From CAMTVQ01 sp947085255 (lineage in GTDB: Bacteria; Bacteroidota; Bacteroidia; Sphingobacteriales; Sphingobacteriaceae), in NCBI GenBank assembly GCA_947085255.1, contig CAMTVQ010000001.1, positions 499,730 to 563,729 on the forward strand: 64,000 bases of DNA, given 5' to 3'. Both the position numbers and the translations under genes were made by a program. Below the pieces are notes generated by a model, which was given only the letters and a program-made list of their open reading frames with translations, ran no database searches and was not told where the DNA came from. Every line of letters starts with the position of its first letter. Positions within the stretch are counted from its first letter, which is position 1. Below are positions 24,647 to 34,327 of the stretch, piece after piece.

Positions 24647-25031
24647 ACGTTTTAACTAAACGAAGTAAGCAATTATTTAGTTTTAAATTAATTTCCTGAG
24701 CAGTAAAAATAGTGTTACCCGTATAAATAATCATGAGCGCAATGTGCGTATTGGCAGCAAGCAAGGCAGGATACAAAAATTCTGCTTTTTGTGTGCGATA
24801 CGCTTCACGCACCAAGCGCTTAATTCTGTTTCTATCAACAGCGTGCTTGAATCTTTTTTTAGATACGGTAATAACTACCTGAGCAGGAAAGGGAGTGGGA
24901 GATAAAGGAACATTTATCCATACCAAACGAAACGGGTAGGAAGAAAAAGAAAAAGAAGAACCCTTATCAAACAGTAAGCCAATTGTTTTTTGGCTTGATA
25001 AGCGTTCTTCTTTTTTAAATGTATGTTTCAC
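24597..25031 (-). CDS. rnpA: Ribonuclease P protein component
   Basis: The protein subunit of RNase P, which matures tRNA 5' ends. The signature RNRIKRLVREAYR and the start HTFKKEERLSSQK are typical. I set the start at a GTG (25029-25031), giving MKHTFKKEERL and 144 residues. The frame runs on upstream to a TTG at 25073 (158 residues), but that codon lies inside a strong hairpin and would add a non-conserved N-terminus. Another GTG at 25037 is possible. It follows rpmH. Confidence 0.9.
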   Translation of the reverse strand: MKHTFKKEERLSSQKTIGLLFDKGSSFSFSSYPFRLVWINVPLSPTPFPAQVVITVSKKRFKHAVDRNRIKRLVREAYRTQKAEFLYPALLAANTHIALMIIYTGNTIFTAQEINLKLNNCLLRLVKTYGESASAAGTVADKNI

Positions 25032-25045
25032 CAGCACACTAATTT

Positions 25046-25078
25046 GCAAATTAATTTGCAACAGTTGCTGCAACTGTT
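25046..25078. promoter_or_regulatory. Paired palindromes between rpmH and rnpA
   Basis: A perfect 14-base palindrome (GCAAATTAATTTGC, 25046-25059) is followed directly by a hairpin with 9-base arms AACAGTTGC/GCAACTGTT (25060-25078). They begin three bases past the rpmH stop. They could stabilise the rpmH message or partly stop transcription before rnpA. Confidence 0.5.
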
Positions 25079-25080
25079 AA

Positions 25081-25239
25081 TTAAATTTTGTGACGGCCTT
25101 CTGAAGAAACAGAAAGTTTTTTGCGTCCTTGTTTTCTGCGTGCAGCCAAAACTCTACGACCATTAGCGGTAGACATTCTTTCGCGAAAACCGTGTTTATT
25201 TCTTCTCTTGCGCTGTGAAGGTTGAAAAGTACGTTTCAT
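25081..25239 (-). CDS. rpmH: 50S ribosomal protein L34
   Basis: A 52-residue ribosomal protein: MKRTFQPSQRKRRNKHGF, then RERMSTANGRRVLAARR, ending in a basic tail with SEGRHKI. L34 normally has the start MKRTxQPSxRKR and this matches fully. It has a complete promoter and heads the rnpA-yidD cluster. Confidence 0.97.
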   Translation of the reverse strand: MKRTFQPSQRKRRNKHGFRERMSTANGRRVLAARRKQGRKKLSVSSEGRHKI

Positions 25240-25264
25240 TGTATTGTTTTATAAAATTGAGGTG

Positions 25265-25296
25265 CAAATGTAGTATTAATGTAACTAAAAAACAAA
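25265..25296 (-). promoter_or_regulatory. Promoter of rpmH-rnpA-yidD
   Basis: Minus strand: TTTG (25293-25296), 20 bases, then TACATTTG (25265-25272), a full match to the Bacteroidota pattern, 25 bases before the rpmH ATG. Confidence 0.8.
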
Positions 25297-25325
25297 AATA
25301 GTAGAAGAAATTATAATCAGCCGTT

Positions 25326-27479
25326 TTAACTCACTAAACTTAAGCCTACGCGCTGTTTATCAAACTCTATTTTATCTACCTGTACGCGCACAATTTCGCC
25401 TACCGCTACCACCTCATGGGGGTTCTTTACAAAACGGCTACCCATTTTAGATATATGAATAAGCGCATCATTTTTAAGTCCAATATCTACAAAAGCACCA
25501 AAATCTACTACATTTCGTATCGTTCCAGTAAGCTCCATACCCTCGCGCAAATCACCAATTTTTAGTATGTCTGAACGCAAGAGAGGTTTTTGCAATCCCT
25601 CACGCGGATCGCGACCAGGTTTAGCTAAGTTTTCTTTGATGAGCAAAAGAGTGGGCTTGCCAATACCTACCTGTGCCAGCAAAACAGCTTCTTCATTTTG
25701 AGGCAAGGCATTTAGCTGCGTACTCAACTCCTTGAATTGAGTGGTTTTTAACTTAAAATAAGCAGCCATTTTTTCTACCGCCGCATAGCTTTCGGGATGA
25801 ATAGTAGTATTATCTAATGGTTCTTCACCGTTACGTATTTTTAAGAATCCTGCGGCTTGTTCGTAGGCTTTCTCTCCTACTCCTGCCACCTCTTTTAATT
25901 GTTTTCTGCTGGTAAATTGTTTGATTTTAGTACGGTGCTGAATCACCTCCGTAGCCTGACGCATAGATAAGCCAGAAACATACGAAAGCAAACTGGCTGA
26001 AGCCGTATTTACATCTACCCCCACGTGATTTACCGCACTTTCTACCACATTGCTTAGCTCATCTGCCAACGCTTTTTGATCTACATCGTGTTGGTACAAA
26101 CCCACTCCTATAGACTTAGGGTCAATTTTTACCAACTCCGCCAAAGGATCTTGTAAACGGCGCGCTATTGAAATATTACCCCGTTGGGTAGCATCCAACT
26201 TAGGAAACTCCTGTTGCGCTACTTCCGAAGCCGAATACACCGAGGCTCCTGCTTCGTTCACAATAATAAATTGAGTAGCCAATTCCTGTTTACGAAGAAA
26301 TCCAGCTACAAATGTTTCTGTTTCTCGGGAGGCGGTACCATTACCAATGGCAATAATATCTACTTTATATTTGGTTATTAACTCGTTCAAAATCTTTTCT
26401 GCTCCCGAAAAGTCGTTGCGTGGCGGTACCGGATAAATGGTATTTCCTTCTAAGTAATTACCATTTCCATCTACTACAGCCACTTTACAGCCACTTACAA
26501 ACCCAGGATCAATCCCCAACACCACTTTGCCTACTATTGGCGCCTGCAGCAGCAAATTGCGCAAATTGGTAGAAAATGTTTCAATGGCATGCTTATCAGC
26601 TTTTTCGGTAAGCGAACGACGCAATTCTAATTCAATGGATGGGAAAATATAGCGGCGTAATGCCAACACTACTGCCCCTTTTAGTTCTTCGGTAAAAATA
26701 CCACGCGAATTAATGCGCAATCGTCGCTCGATAAACGTAATGCAAAATTCTTCTTCTACCGAAATGGTTATATTTAAAATATTCAGATTTTCGCCTCTGT
26801 TGAGTGCTAAAACTTGATGTGCTTTTAATCCGTCTACCTTTTGGCTGAACTCAAAATACAGTTCAAACTTGCCCGTGTCTTTATGCTCCTCTGTTTGGCG
26901 GCGTTTTTTACTCTCTAAAATACCATACTTGGCAAATTGCTGACGCACCTGCTCTCTAATTTCTAAATCCACACTAAAGCGTTCGGCAACAATATACTGA
27001 GCGCCTTCTATAGCCTCGGCTGCAGTAGGTATAGTAGCCGTAATAAACTTAGCTACAAGTGCTTCCTTATTACCTATTGGCTCATTCTTAAGTATCATTT
27101 CCGCCAGAGGCTCCAAGCCATTTTCGATAGCAGTAGATGCTTTTGTTTTACGTTTGGGTTTGTAGGGAAGATAAATTTCTTCCAACATGGCAGCTTCTGT
27201 GCAAGCTATAATTTGCTTTTCGAGTTCGGGAGTAAGTTTTCCTTGCTCTTTTATGGTTGCTAAAATGGTTTTTTTACGATCCTGCAAATTTTCGAAATAG
27301 TTGAGCCAGGTTTGTATGCTGCGTATATGGGTTTCGTCCATCCCTCCAGTCATTTCTTGGCGATAACGCGCAATGAAGGGTACAGTGGCTGCTTCTTGCA
27401 AAAGCGAAATAGTACTTTTTACCGATGAAAAAGGAAGTTCGGTTTTTAGTTGAACATTATTGAGTACAAAATTATCCAT
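25326..27479 (-). CDS. tex: Tex-family RNA-binding protein
   Basis: A 717-residue cytoplasmic nucleic-acid-binding protein, linked in other bacteria to transcription and RNA turnover. The helical Tex N-terminal region spans about 1-200, with YRQEMTGGMDE and LPYKPKRKTKAS. An RNase-H-like YqgF domain starts at LGIDPGFVSG (321-330). Tandem helix-hairpin-helix motifs follow (VGVDVNTASASLLSYVSGL). A C-terminal S1 domain (about 648-717) carries TIRNVVDFGAFVDIGLK. The length is slightly short for the family because the linker after S1 is missing. It is divergent from the helicase gene. Confidence 0.95.
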   Translation of the reverse strand: MDNFVLNNVQLKTELPFSSVKSTISLLQEAATVPFIARYRQEMTGGMDETHIRSIQTWLNYFENLQDRKKTILATIKEQGKLTPELEKQIIACTEAAMLEEIYLPYKPKRKTKASTAIENGLEPLAEMILKNEPIGNKEALVAKFITATIPTAAEAIEGAQYIVAERFSVDLEIREQVRQQFAKYGILESKKRRQTEEHKDTGKFELYFEFSQKVDGLKAHQVLALNRGENLNILNITISVEEEFCITFIERRLRINSRGIFTEELKGAVVLALRRYIFPSIELELRRSLTEKADKHAIETFSTNLRNLLLQAPIVGKVVLGIDPGFVSGCKVAVVDGNGNYLEGNTIYPVPPRNDFSGAEKILNELITKYKVDIIAIGNGTASRETETFVAGFLRKQELATQFIIVNEAGASVYSASEVAQQEFPKLDATQRGNISIARRLQDPLAELVKIDPKSIGVGLYQHDVDQKALADELSNVVESAVNHVGVDVNTASASLLSYVSGLSMRQATEVIQHRTKIKQFTSRKQLKEVAGVGEKAYEQAAGFLKIRNGEEPLDNTTIHPESYAAVEKMAAYFKLKTTQFKELSTQLNALPQNEEAVLLAQVGIGKPTLLLIKENLAKPGRDPREGLQKPLLRSDILKIGDLREGMELTGTIRNVVDFGAFVDIGLKNDALIHISKMGSRFVKNPHEVVAVGEIVRVQVDKIEFDKQRVGLSLVS

Positions 27480-27553
27480 GCCGCTAAAATAGGCGGCTTA
27501 CCTGGTAATAAAAGTAATGTGGAAAATGGGGTTAAATTTCCACATTGGCTATA

Positions 27554-27673
27554 TCATCCTTCGACTCCGCTCAGGATGACAAAATGCAGTTAGGGCCATG
27601 CCACCCTGAGCGAAGTCGAAGGGTGAGTATAAAGCTTATTGAACAGAGATGCTTCACTTCGTTAGCATGACAA
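27554..27673. repeat. REP-like cluster, three palindromic copies
   Basis: Three related motifs lie in one gap: CCTTCGACTCCGCTCAGG (about 27558), CCCTGAGCGAAGTCGAAGGG (about 27604) in the opposite sense, and a degenerate GCTTCACTTCGTTAGC (about 27651). The first two form a strong inverted pair. The motif is shared with 22567-22619. The rest of the 305-base gap holds a short GCCGC/GCGGC stem just before tex and a -7 box. Confidence 0.8.
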
Positions 27674-27707
27674 TTCGGTACAGCTAAAATCCCTCAACTT
27701 TTATACG

Positions 27708-27715
27708 TACCTTTG
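27708..27715 (+). promoter_or_regulatory. Putative -7 box for the DEAD-box gene
   Basis: TACCTTTG fits TAnnTTTG and lies about 70 bases before the ATG. No TTTG is seen at the -33 spacing. Confidence 0.4.
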
Positions 27716-27784
27716 CCGCATTACCAAAAAAACACTTCAAGGTAACTACGCTGCAAATCAGCAGTTCATATTTTATTCCATTAC

Positions 27785-29035
27785 ATGTCATTCGAAACTC
27801 TAAATCTAATTCCAGCCATTCAAGATGCATTAAAAGCAGAAGGCTATACTACACCTACACCTATACAAGCACAAGCTATTCCTATTGTATTATCACGTAA
27901 AGACCTTTTTGGTATTGCCCAAACAGGTACGGGGAAAACAGCTGCTTTTGCTATTCCTACCTTGCAGATATTAAAAGAAAATCAACAGTCGGAGCACGAC
28001 AGAAAAGTAATAAAGGCACTTATTTGTACCCCAACGCGGGAACTAGCCATACAAATTGGCGAAAGTTTTGCAGCCTATGGCAAGTTTACTAAATTAAACC
28101 ATACGGTAATTTTTGGTGGCGTGTCGCAACATGCGCAAGCCATACAGTTGAGACAGGGAGTGGATATATTAATAGCTACCCCAGGTCGTTTATTAGACCT
28201 TATCAACCAAAAAATTATCGACTTAAAGCATATCAAGATATTTATTTTGGATGAGGCCGACCGTATGTTGGATATGGGTTTTATTCACGACATTAAAAAA
28301 CTGATTACTTATATACCCAGCAAGCGTCAAACCTTGTTTTTTTCGGCTACTATGCCGCCTGATATTCTTAAGTTGGCAAGTTCAATTTTAACAAATCCGG
28401 TAACGGTAGAAGTAACACCTACTTCATCTACGGTTGAAAAAATTGAGCAAGCTATTTACTATGTAGATAAAGGCAATAAACGCAAATTATTAGCCCATTT
28501 GCTCGAAGACAAAACGATTACTTCTTGTTTAATTTTTACCCGTACTAAACATGGTGCAGATAGGGTGGTAAAAGACCTTGCCCAAACGGGTACTATAGCA
28601 CAAGCGATACACGGCAATAAATCGCAAAATGCACGTCAGAATGCGCTTAATAATTTTAAAGATGGCAAAACACGTGTATTGGTGGCTACTGACATTGCAG
28701 CACGTGGTATTGATGTAGAGCAATTGTCGCACGTAATTAATTACGAATTGCCCAATATTCCGGAAACGTATGTACACCGTATTGGTAGAACCGGACGTGC
28801 TGGCGCCAGCGGAAAAGCTATTTCTTTTTGCGAGCAAGAGGAAAAAGAATACCTGAAAGATATCCAAAAACTGATTAACAAAACCTTACCTGTTGTAACT
28901 GAACATCCCTTCCCTTCTACTGAGCAATCTGCTTCACCTACAGAAGGAAAAGAAAAAAGAGGACATCACAGAGGCACCACCAAAATGGATGCACACAAGC
29001 AGCATAAGAAAAAACGGTACGGGAAACGCAGCTAA
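27785..29035 (+). CDS. DEAD-box RNA helicase (RhlE-like)
   Basis: A 416-residue ATP-dependent RNA helicase. It has the Q motif (TPTPIQAQAI), motif I AQTGTGKT (45-52), PTREL, the DEAD box in ILDEADRMLDMGF, SAT in FFSATMP, and HRIGRTGR in the second RecA domain. The C-terminal tail is short and basic (RGHHRGTTKMDAHKQHKKK), good for RNA contact. It probably helps ribosome assembly or mRNA decay. It ends one base before the convergent kinase gene. Confidence 0.96.
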   Translation: MSFETLNLIPAIQDALKAEGYTTPTPIQAQAIPIVLSRKDLFGIAQTGTGKTAAFAIPTLQILKENQQSEHDRKVIKALICTPTRELAIQIGESFAAYGKFTKLNHTVIFGGVSQHAQAIQLRQGVDILIATPGRLLDLINQKIIDLKHIKIFILDEADRMLDMGFIHDIKKLITYIPSKRQTLFFSATMPPDILKLASSILTNPVTVEVTPTSSTVEKIEQAIYYVDKGNKRKLLAHLLEDKTITSCLIFTRTKHGADRVVKDLAQTGTIAQAIHGNKSQNARQNALNNFKDGKTRVLVATDIAARGIDVEQLSHVINYELPNIPETYVHRIGRTGRAGASGKAISFCEQEEKEYLKDIQKLINKTLPVVTEHPFPSTEQSASPTEGKEKRGHHRGTTKMDAHKQHKKKRYGKRS

Positions 29036-29036
29036 G

Positions 29037-32000
29037 CTATTCGTCTATTTTCTTTTGACCGTACTTTACAATTAATGCGTACAGTTCCTTAGGATCAAAC
29101 GGTTTGGAGATATAGTCATTCATGCCTATTGCCAAGCACTTATCTTTCTCGTCTTTAATGGCATGGGCTGTCATGGCTACAATTGGCAAATCATCATACT
29201 GATGCAACTGTGTACGAATATAGGCGGTAGTTTCATATCCATCCATTTCGGGCATTTGTAAGTCCATCAAAATAAGATTATAGGTATGTTCCTCTAATTT
29301 ATCTAAAGCGAGTTTGCCGTTTTCGGCAATATCTAATTCGAAGCCCCACCTGCTAAAAATTTTGATAGATAGCAACTGATTAATCGGATTATCTTCTACC
29401 AATAGTACCTTAATCTGTTCGGGATTAGCAATGGGATTATCGATATGTATACCCGATTTAGATGGAGTTTTGTGTTCAACACCCGTTGTGGCATGTGTAT
29501 TTTTCAAGAATGGCATTGTAAAGGTAAAGGTAGTTCCTTTTTTTAATTCGCTTTTTACGCTCATGGTACCGCCTTGCAGTTCTACCAATTGCTTGGCAAT
29601 GGCAAGCCCTAAACCTGTACCGCCAAACTTACGTGTGGTGCCATACGTGGCTTGTGTAAAGCTTTCGAAAATACTTTCCAGCTTATCTGCAGGAATGCCA
29701 ATACCTGTATCTTCCACACTAAAGGCAATTACTATACTTTCTTCATCTTCGCTAACGCGTTTGGCAACTACGTGTACTACGCCTTTTTCTGTAAATTTTA
29801 CGGCATTAGACACCAAATTGAGTAGTATTTGATTGAGGCGTACAGCATCACCAATAATGGCTTCTGGAATATTGGGATCAACACTGCACGACACCCGTAC
29901 TGCTTTTCCTTTTACTTTATCTTTCAACATTGATATGGTAGAGCCAATCATGCCTTGTAAATCTATCTTCACTTTCTCAAGTGTAATTTTGCCTGCCTCT
30001 ATTTTCGAGAAGTCTAAAATATCGTTCAAAATTACCAGTAAGTTATCACCAGATTGACGGATAGCTGCTACTGCTTCCTCTTGTTCGGGCAACAAGTTGG
30101 ATTCTTCTAAAATACGCGCAAATCCGATGATAGCATTCATAGGCGTGCGTATTTCGTGACTCATATTGGCTAAAAACAATTGCTTTATTTTTTCTGAGTT
30201 TACAGCCTGTTCTTTTGCGTCATATAGCGCCTGTTCTTCGCGTTTACGTTCGGTAATATTGCGCAAAAATGCGGCAAAAAGATGTGTTCCATTATTCTCT
30301 ATGGCAGAAATGGTAAACTCGACCAAAAACTCTTCACCTGCTTTATTCAATGCAGGAAGCTCTAAACGCTTGTTTAATACAGGTCCATCTCCTGTTTTAT
30401 TAAAGTGCTTAATACCTTGTTCATGATTTTCGCGGTGTACTCCTGGAATAATTATTTCCGATAATTTCCGACCCAGCACTTCTTCTTTTTTCCAACCAAA
30501 AGTTAGTTCTGCCTGTGGATTCCAATCCAAAATAGACCCACTATTGTCGATTAGCACAAAGGCATCGTAGGCTGTATTTACAATTGCCCTAATTTGCGAT
30601 AAAGCATCATTAAGAATAGTCTCCGATTTTTTGCGTTCCCACAAACGACCCAATTGAGTTCCTAAATTCGATACTAACTCCAACAGACGGTCGTCTTTAG
30701 CTAATTGCTTATCCGAGAAAAACTCTAATACCCCACATATTTTATTGTCGAATATGAGCGGAAAAGCAAGCGCACTCTTAATTCCTTGTTCTTGTGCCAC
30801 CTTTAAACGTGGAAAATTGGTATCCTTCTCTAAATCAAATATCCACTCTGGTTTATGACTTAGCAATATGCGTCCTGGCAACCCTATTCCTATTTCAAAA
30901 GAGGTTGATTCTGTAATTTCTTTAAAGCGCTGATACTTTTGCAAATCGAGATTCGACCACTGAGTAGTAGACAATAGTCTTTTGGAATTTGTTGGATCTA
31001 TTAAATATAAATGTCCTATAGGCCAACCTGTTACATCGCATACTTCATCTATACATATCTGTACTGCTTCTGTAAAAGTTGCCGCCTGATTAGCAGCAAT
31101 GGCTACTGTTTGCAGCAATTTTACATAGGCTGTTTCTTTCTTTAGTTCATGCACCGCATTATCTCGTTCGATACTGTTTTGCAGCAATGCATCAGACATG
31201 TGGTTAAATGATTGCGCAAGTCCTCCCAACTCATCTTTTGTCAATATAGCCGCAGGTTTTGTGTAATTTCCTTCACTAACTCTTTTGGAGGCAGAAACAA
31301 TCTCATCAATACCTTGCGATATTGTCTTACTTATAGAACGACTCAAGAAAACTGCAATAATACCTATCGCAAGCATTAATGTTATCAACGAAGTGAGCAG
31401 CAAGTTTTCTAACCAACGTGCGCCTTGCCCAAGTGTGTACGAAAAATCATCTTCTATATAAGTTATCTCTTGATTGAGCACATCAATCTCGAATAGAATA
31501 CGATTGATGCGATTGTTCGATAGTGGTACTGTATTGATTTCTGCTTTTAGCCTGTTAGCCAAAACATCCAATTTTACCAAGGATGAATCTGCCTGTGCCC
31601 ATAAATAAATGGCTTTATCAATGTAATATACCTGCCTACACCAACGAAAGACATATATCAAACCTGGTATATCATCAGGATGATTTTTGCCAGCTAAAAA
31701 ACCATCATAGGCTATATTGAAATCGAAGTCTTTCTTTTCTAGCTCTAAACGTGCTATTTTATCCCCATCGTTTACCCGCAAAAAAGTTTGATAGTCTTGA
31801 TAATCGCTTGCTTCGTGTGTTTTTCCGTAACGCTGCAAAGAATATACTGCATCCTTTTGCGCTTTAGACCAAAGTCCTTCTCCAGCAACATAGGCGCGTA
31901 CTGCTGATAACGATTTGAGCGATACCCATAGACTACCTATCATCATAATGATAAGCACAGAGATGAGCGTAATTGCAAACGCAAGTTTTTTTGCAATCCG

Positions 32001-32045
32001 CACATCCCTGAATCTTTTTACACCTATATATTTGAGTATACTCAT
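29037..32045 (-). CDS. Hybrid sensor histidine kinase, HAMP-GAF-PAS-REC
   Basis: A 1002-residue membrane kinase. Two membrane helices (about 20-43 and 212-235) border an extracytoplasmic sensor domain. HAMP (about 235-290), GAF (about 315-470) and PAS (about 480-600) domains follow. Next come HisKA with the phospho-His in NMSHEIRTPMNA, HATPase with TGIGIPADKL and GGTGLGLAIA, and a C-terminal receiver (VLLVEDNPINQ, acceptor Asp in LILMDLQMPEMDG). No output domain is fused and no response regulator is adjacent, so the next relay step is elsewhere. The stimulus is unknown. Confidence 0.93.
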   Translation of the reverse strand: MSILKYIGVKRFRDVRIAKKLAFAITLISVLIIMMIGSLWVSLKSLSAVRAYVAGEGLWSKAQKDAVYSLQRYGKTHEASDYQDYQTFLRVNDGDKIARLELEKKDFDFNIAYDGFLAGKNHPDDIPGLIYVFRWCRQVYYIDKAIYLWAQADSSLVKLDVLANRLKAEINTVPLSNNRINRILFEIDVLNQEITYIEDDFSYTLGQGARWLENLLLTSLITLMLAIGIIAVFLSRSISKTISQGIDEIVSASKRVSEGNYTKPAAILTKDELGGLAQSFNHMSDALLQNSIERDNAVHELKKETAYVKLLQTVAIAANQAATFTEAVQICIDEVCDVTGWPIGHLYLIDPTNSKRLLSTTQWSNLDLQKYQRFKEITESTSFEIGIGLPGRILLSHKPEWIFDLEKDTNFPRLKVAQEQGIKSALAFPLIFDNKICGVLEFFSDKQLAKDDRLLELVSNLGTQLGRLWERKKSETILNDALSQIRAIVNTAYDAFVLIDNSGSILDWNPQAELTFGWKKEEVLGRKLSEIIIPGVHRENHEQGIKHFNKTGDGPVLNKRLELPALNKAGEEFLVEFTISAIENNGTHLFAAFLRNITERKREEQALYDAKEQAVNSEKIKQLFLANMSHEIRTPMNAIIGFARILEESNLLPEQEEAVAAIRQSGDNLLVILNDILDFSKIEAGKITLEKVKIDLQGMIGSTISMLKDKVKGKAVRVSCSVDPNIPEAIIGDAVRLNQILLNLVSNAVKFTEKGVVHVVAKRVSEDEESIVIAFSVEDTGIGIPADKLESIFESFTQATYGTTRKFGGTGLGLAIAKQLVELQGGTMSVKSELKKGTTFTFTMPFLKNTHATTGVEHKTPSKSGIHIDNPIANPEQIKVLLVEDNPINQLLSIKIFSRWGFELDIAENGKLALDKLEEHTYNLILMDLQMPEMDGYETTAYIRTQLHQYDDLPIVAMTAHAIKDEKDKCLAIGMNDYISKPFDPKELYALIVKYGQKKIDE

Positions 32046-32093
32046 TATTAGAAGCTACACGCTTTGTTCAGGCTACAACTTCTCGCCATTAGA

Positions 32094-34214
32094 CTATTCT
32101 TTTATGCCCAACAAATCAAACAGAAATACATATTCCATAGCTACTTCTTTGTACCTATCAAACCTGCCAGAAGCGCCACCATGACCTGTTTCCATATTAC
32201 AATATAGGTACAACGAATTATTATCCGTTTTTAGTTCGCGCAGTTTGGCTACCCACTTAGCGGGCTCCCAATACTGCACCTGACTGTCATGCAATCCAGT
32301 AGTAACTAACAACGAAGGGTAAGCAGTAGCTGTTACATTATCGTAGGGTGAGTAACTTTTCATGTACTCGTAATACTTTTTCTCATTCGGATTGCCCCAC
32401 TCGTCGTACTCTCCAGTAGTAAGCGGAATACTTTCATCCAGCATGGTAGTTACCACATCTACAAATGGCACTTGAGCCACTACACCTCGCCACATATCTG
32501 GACGCATATTAAGTATAGCACCCATTAACAAGCCTCCAGCGCTGCCGCCCATTGCCATTAGTTTATCTTTAGCCGCATATTTTTGAGCCACTAAATACTC
32601 ACCACAAGCAATAAAATCGGTAAAGGTGTTTTTCTTCTTTAGCAATTTGCCGTCTTCATACCATTGGCGGCCCATTTCTTGCCCCCCACGTATGTGTGCA
32701 ATGGCAAATACAAATCCCCTATCGAGCAAACTCAAACGTACTGAGCTAAATGTAGCATCCATAGTAGCTCCATAAGAACCATACCCATATAGCACGCAAG
32801 GAGAAGTACCATCTAATTTTGTACCTTTTTTATATACCAACGAGATAGGCACTTTTACCCCATCTGCTGCGGCAGCATACATGCGTTTAGTTTCATACTC
32901 ATTGGCATCATAGCCACCTACTACTTCTTGCTGTTTTAGTAAGGTTTTTTGGCGACTCTCCATGTTGTAATCAAATGTAGAATTGGGCGTAGTCAAAGAG
33001 GTATACCCGTAACGAAATACCTTGGTATCAAATTCGGGGTTAATAGAGCTATACGCATAGTACGATTCTTCACCAAAATCTAAATAATGTTCTTTCTTAT
33101 CTGCTTGATGAATGATACGTAATTGTGCTAATCCGTTTTTACGTTCATTGATTACCATAAAATCGCGGAACACCTCAATACCTTCAAGCAACACATCCGA
33201 ACGATGTGCTATTACTTCTTGCCAATTAGCTTTAGTGGTTGCTGTAACTGGTGTTTGCATTAAACGAAAGTTTTTGGCTTGTAAATTGGTTACTATATAA
33301 AATTTATCTTCAAAATGCTCAATGCTGTATTCCAAATCACGTTCGCGCGGTTGAAATACCGTAAAAGGAGCATCAGTACTACCTGCATCTACAAAGCGAT
33401 ACTCAGAAGATAAGGTGCTGTATGACTGAATAAAGATATACCTCTTTGATTTCGATTTAAAAACTTCTGTGTTAAACGTAGCGTCTTTTTCTTCGAATAC
33501 GGTTTTATCAGTAGATGTTGCTTTACCTAGATAATGATGCATTACTTTGTACGAGCGCAGTGTTTGTTCGTCATTAAGCGTATAAAAAAATGATTTACCA
33601 TCGGCAGCCCATGCCACAGATGAAGTGGTGGTAGGAATAGCCTCGGTTAGCAACTCTCCGGTAAGCAAGTTTTTTACATAAATAGTATACTGTCTACGAC
33701 TTACGGTATCTACCCCATACGCCAGTAGCGTATTATCAGGACTTACCTCAAAGCCTCCTAATTGGTAATATTCATGCCCTTCTGCTAGTTCGTTTACGTT
33801 AAGCAATATTTGCTCAGCTGCTTGTGCAGTATCTTGCTTACGGCAATAAATCGGGTATTCTTTCCCTTCTTCGAAGCGGGTATAGTAGCTATATCCATTG
33901 TCTTTGTACGGCACACTTTCGTCGGTTTGTTTGATACGTCCTTTTATTTCGGCAAATAGCTTTTCCTGAAAAGGTTTGGTATGCGCCATCATGGCTTCAC
34001 GGTAAGCATTTTCTGCGTTTAGGTAATCAATTACCGCCGAATCTTCACGATTATTTAGCCAGTAATAGTTATCTATCCGATTATCACCATGAATAGAAAG
34101 TGTTTTTGGAATTTTGTTGGCAATGGGTGCTGGGGGCATAGCTATTTTATGTTTTCTGTCGCAAGCGGTAAATAGAATACTGGCTGCGGTAAGTACTACA
34201 ATTAGTTTGTTCAT
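32094..34214 (-). CDS. Prolyl oligopeptidase family S9 peptidase, lipoprotein
   Basis: A 706-residue serine peptidase of the oligopeptidase B / prolyl oligopeptidase type. A lipobox (LFTAC, Cys18) makes it a lipoprotein, unlike cytoplasmic OpdB enzymes. A seven-blade propeller (about 50-420) gates the active site. The alpha/beta hydrolase triad is S558 in GGSAGG, D643 in LHDSQVQYWEP and H678 in TGHGG. It probably cleaves short peptides in the periplasm for nutrition. Confidence 0.93.
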   Translation of the reverse strand: MNKLIVVLTAASILFTACDRKHKIAMPPAPIANKIPKTLSIHGDNRIDNYYWLNNREDSAVIDYLNAENAYREAMMAHTKPFQEKLFAEIKGRIKQTDESVPYKDNGYSYYTRFEEGKEYPIYCRKQDTAQAAEQILLNVNELAEGHEYYQLGGFEVSPDNTLLAYGVDTVSRRQYTIYVKNLLTGELLTEAIPTTTSSVAWAADGKSFFYTLNDEQTLRSYKVMHHYLGKATSTDKTVFEEKDATFNTEVFKSKSKRYIFIQSYSTLSSEYRFVDAGSTDAPFTVFQPRERDLEYSIEHFEDKFYIVTNLQAKNFRLMQTPVTATTKANWQEVIAHRSDVLLEGIEVFRDFMVINERKNGLAQLRIIHQADKKEHYLDFGEESYYAYSSINPEFDTKVFRYGYTSLTTPNSTFDYNMESRQKTLLKQQEVVGGYDANEYETKRMYAAAADGVKVPISLVYKKGTKLDGTSPCVLYGYGSYGATMDATFSSVRLSLLDRGFVFAIAHIRGGQEMGRQWYEDGKLLKKKNTFTDFIACGEYLVAQKYAAKDKLMAMGGSAGGLLMGAILNMRPDMWRGVVAQVPFVDVVTTMLDESIPLTTGEYDEWGNPNEKKYYEYMKSYSPYDNVTATAYPSLLVTTGLHDSQVQYWEPAKWVAKLRELKTDNNSLYLYCNMETGHGGASGRFDRYKEVAMEYVFLFDLLGIKE

Positions 34215-34265
34215 AACACGTGGGTTGGGTTAATGTTGCTAAACTAAAACAAATTATTGGGTAAT

Positions 34266-34299
34266 AAAAAATCCCTTAACACGCGAACGTGTTAAGGGA
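34266..34299 (-). terminator. Intrinsic terminator of the RND operon
   Basis: A 12-bp perfect stem (TCCCTTAACACG/CGTGTTAAGGGA) with a CGAA loop. On the minus strand it is followed by a T-run. It lies 29 bases past the RND pump stop. Confidence 0.9.
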
Positions 34300-34327
34300 C
34301 AAACCAAACCAAATATATGTTAGATTA

